A DNA stretch of 64,000 bases from Fabrea salina (lineage: Eukaryota; Ciliophora; Heterotrichea; Heterotrichida; Fabreidae), in the NCBI GenBank assembly GCA_022984795.1, contig JALIHJ010000039.1, positions 1-64,000 on the forward strand, given 5' to 3'. This document shows positions 63,144 through 64,000 of this stretch, in pieces. The notes under the pieces were generated by a model. The model had not been told where the DNA came from, did no database searches, and was given only the letters and a program-made list of their open reading frames with translations. Each line of letters opens with the position of its first letter. The first letter of the stretch is position 1. A program made the translations under genes and the position numbers.

Positions 63144-64000
63144 ATGTCGAAAGCACTGCCACCTCGACAGCCTCTGATGAATATCCCTCTGGGGCTGCTC
63201 AGCTACAAAAAACCAATTCTACCAGCTATTAAAAAGCAGTCCCCTTCTACTTCCAGTCTTAACTCCTCCATAACTTCTACAAGGTCTTCATCGCCTTGCA
63301 ACCAAAACTTGAGTCGGCCAGCATCCCAGAAAAGAAACAGGTACCACAGCTTGCGCACTGTTCCAAGGGTTTCTGCGAAGTCTTGGTGCATTATGGACTC
63401 TGAAACTCAAAAAGTTATATACGGCCACGCAGAAACCCACATGCGCGAAATTGCCAGTTTGACTAAAATCATGACTTGTTACTTAAGTTTGCAACTCAAA
63501 GAAAAGTTTCAGGTGGACTGGAATACTTTAATTAGAGTGTCCTCAACTGCAGCTGGGATAAACGGAACTAGTGCAAAACTCCAATCTGGAGACTGCATTA
63601 AGTTCATTGACTTGCTTTATGGACTGATGTTGCCCTCAGGTAACGACGCTGCTTGGGCACTAGCTGAGTTTTTCGGGTTACTATTGAACCCAAAAACTCT
63701 GAAACCAGCCTCATGTTTCATTGCCGAAATGAACAACTTAGCAAGGGAACTTGACTTGATTTACACCACATACAACAACCCCCACGGGCTTACTTTTAAG
63801 AAGAACGTGTCTGCTGCCAAAGACGTGTGTAAACTTGCAGGAATTGCTATGCAGAACCAAGACTTCTGCAGAATAGTTAACACGCCTAAGTACTTTGGCG
63901 AAATCAAAGGCACAGAGGGCATGCGCGAGCAAGTCTGGGAAAACACTAACAAAATGCTAGGCAGAGGGTTCAAAGGTGTCAAAACAGGAGTCACGAACAG
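63144..64000 (+). CDS. Serine-type DD-carboxypeptidase homolog (peptidase S11), cut by the window end
   Basis: The frame is open from ATG 63144 to the last base (285 codons visible) and continues beyond. After a Ser/Pro-rich lead of about 75 residues comes the penicillin-binding fold: [21 protein letters not shown] (S105-K108, the nucleophile and base), PSGND (SGN, 165-167) and VKTG (280-282). These three motifs define DacA-like D-Ala-D-Ala carboxypeptidases. A eukaryote lacks peptidoglycan, so the substrate may be bacterial food walls or something else. The lead shows no clear signal peptide. Bacterial origin is possible, but base use looks like its neighbours. Confidence 0.88.
   Translation, partial: MSKALPPRQPLMNIPLGLLSYKKPILPAIKKQSPSTSSLNSSITSTRSSSPCNQNLSRPASQKRNRYHSLRTVPRVSAKSWCIMDSETQKVIYGHAETHMREIASLTKIMTCYLSLQLKEKFQVDWNTLIRVSSTAAGINGTSAKLQSGDCIKFIDLLYGLMLPSGNDAAWALAEFFGLLLNPKTLKPASCFIAEMNNLARELDLIYTTYNNPHGLTFKKNVSAAKDVCKLAGIAMQNQDFCRIVNTPKYFGEIKGTEGMREQVWENTNKMLGRGFKGVKTGVTN

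Noticed and set aside
1-64000. TGA read as tryptophan, as in Blepharisma
   Set aside because: Trp-rich proteins use TGG throughout and complete conserved genes end at TAA or TAG. TGA appears as a plain, rare stop (51674) or at the two apparent frameshifts.

Overview
The window looks like the end of a macronuclear chromosome from a heterotrich ciliate. It opens with about 500 bases of CCCTAACA telomere repeat, a unit known from Stentor and Blepharisma. Genes lie very close together and most have no intron. Three breaks in reading frame are explained exactly by 15-nt GTAA...YAG introns, at 10924-10938, 25589-25603 and 50116-50130. Proteins read through under the standard code: tryptophan is TGG throughout, and TAA or TAG ends nearly every gene. 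This favours a standard-code heterotrich (Stentor or Fabrea type) over Blepharisma, where TGA is Trp. I cannot name the species.

Layout. 1-501 is telomere. 502-6234 is a sparse subtelomeric zone with an AAA-type ATPase, an HExxH protein and a truncated WD40/F-box-like gene. It also holds decayed fragments of ATPase and WD40 paralogs, and a palindrome next to telomere-like DNA. From 6235 the dense region begins. 6235-9074 carries TyrRS, CCA-adding enzyme and a 35-aa OST4. 9101-14622 carries a Sfi1-like centrin-scaffold gene, a MORN protein, an RRM protein, DMAP1/Swc4 and tRNA-Arg. 14672-25657 carries a coiled-coil protein, endonuclease III, a TBC-like protein, two identical tRNA-Glu genes, an EF-hand protein, glutathione reductase, CFAP418, a PX sorting nexin and an MFS transporter. 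25691-37825 carries a RAD6-type E2, a cytochrome b5 protein, a 2137-residue channel with four pore/cyclic-nucleotide-binding modules, an actin-related protein and a CDPK. 37891-53580 carries a WD40 and an LRR protein, a uridine phosphorylase, a B-box/NYN/LOTUS protein, a second CDPK, a second MORN protein, LSM5, a secreted repeat protein, a RING/B-box protein and a phosducin-like protein. 53600-64000 carries an RCC1/helical-scaffold gene with a decayed copy of its 3' end beside it, a TauE/SafE transporter, AMSH, Rab21, a DP transcription factor, mitochondrial ALDH and the start of a serine-type DD-carboxypeptidase homolog.

Themes. Several genes fit calcium- and cyclic-nucleotide-controlled motility of the cortex and cilia: the four-module channel, two CDPKs, EF-hand and Sfi1-like proteins, MORN proteins and CFAP418. 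Six proteins begin with an MG...C acylation signature. Compaction is extreme. Divergent start codons lie 8-11 bases apart at three places, and at three places convergent genes share one TTAA for both stop codons.

The strongest candidate for something new is the single-chain four-repeat channel at 27627-34040, whose four pore signatures all differ. No virus-like element, CRISPR array or complete transposon was seen.
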